Positions 63,871-64,000 of a stretch of DNA of 64,000 nt are shown here, piece after piece; the first letter of the stretch is position 1; the number at the start of each line of letters is the position of its first letter. The position numbers were made by a program, and so were the translations under genes. Source of the stretch: Zeimonas sp003577305 (GTDB lineage Bacteria; Pseudomonadota; Gammaproteobacteria; Burkholderiales; Burkholderiaceae_E); assembly GCA_030263385.1 (NCBI GenBank), contig SZOX01000004.1:1-64000 (forward strand), written 5' to 3'. The notes under the pieces are model-generated. The model was not told the origin of the DNA and ran no database searches. It saw only the letters and a program-made list of their open reading frames with translations.

Positions 63871-64000
63871 TTGACCTCCACGACCCACTCCTCCAGCGCT
63901 CACGCGCCCGAAGAGATCGCGCTGCGCTCCGGGATCGAAGTTCCCCCGTTGCTGCTGCCCGATCCCGCAAGAGTGTTTGCCGCGCGCGGGCTGCGCCTGC
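63871..64000 (+). CDS. fdhE: Formate dehydrogenase accessory protein FdhE, N-terminal fragment
   Basis: The frame from a TTG at 63871 is open to the window end and reads ...APEEIALRSGIEVPP, LLLPDPARVFAARGLRL. This matches FdhE N-termini, where the PPLLLPDPxxVFxxRxxRL pattern is conserved. FdhE is a rubredoxin-like protein needed for maturation of Tat-exported formate dehydrogenases. It follows fdnI after 82 bp. The start codon is uncertain and the rest of the gene lies outside the window. Confidence 0.75.
   Translation, partial: MTSTTHSSSAHAPEEIALRSGIEVPPLLLPDPARVFAARGLRL

Overview
The window is a GC-rich (by eye around two-thirds G+C), densely packed stretch of bacterial chromosome. Gene content and order point to a betaproteobacterium of Burkholderiales type: recJ-prfB-lysS, lolC-lolD-tatD with comEC close by, acs followed by a VC2705-type acetate/solute symporter, 3-hydroxybutyrate dehydrogenase, prpE, gltBD, glnA with ntrBC, kup and a selenocysteine formate dehydrogenase-N/O operon. 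Genes are often joined by 4-bp ATGA stop/start overlaps. I see no prophage, CRISPR array or rRNA. The genus cannot be fixed from this sequence alone.

Layout. 1-4154 (minus): an acetyl-CoA synthetase-like gene leads into E1 alpha, E1 beta and a truncated lipoyl E2, a 2-oxoacid or acetoin dehydrogenase operon. 4277-4671 (minus): a complete small transcription unit with promoter, tRNA-Asn(GTT) split by a 233-nt group I intron in the anticodon, and terminator. 4686-9934: aromatic aminotransferase, uvrB, a low-molecular-weight phosphatase, then iscR and iscA without iscS or iscU between them. 9931-16670 (minus): an MFS carrier, lysS, prfB (with the RF2 +1 frameshift), recJ and an RpfE-like protein. 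16705-28651: lolC-lolD-tatD and comEC on the plus strand, separated by an oppositely oriented iron-uptake module (tonB-exbB-exbD-receptor-DUF1513), then bdhA.

28723-42168: an alpha/beta hydrolase and RidA pair, an orphan ferric-iron binding protein divergent from a cysteine-tailed DUF2325 protein, prpE and a GlcG protein, coaX with class I fumarase, then acs, a YggT-like protein, a TPR protein and a two-component sodium:solute symporter. This block ends in a strong terminator and tRNA-Ser(GGA). Acs, PrpE, fumarase and the symporter suggest use of acetate, propionate and short-chain acids.

42228-56171 (minus): the nitrogen block. It holds gltD and gltB, a RAYT-type transposase-like gene that has lost its HUH motif, ntrC, ntrB, dapL, dapF and glnA. 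The glnA promoter has a sigma-54 element and two NtrC palindromes 33 bp apart, so the block probably feeds back on itself: NtrBC, encoded downstream, would activate glnA and possibly the dap and ntr genes behind it. A small EamA-like carrier follows.

56205-64000 (plus): kup, yaaA, then fdnG-fdnH-fdnI and the start of fdhE. fdnG is read through an in-frame TGA as selenocysteine, supported by a bacterial SECIS hairpin with the expected bulged U and loop GU. The most unusual items are the intron-split tRNA-Asn, the degenerate RAYT next to gltB, the EF-hand loop in the symporter, and the dapL-dapF pair between glnA and ntrBC.
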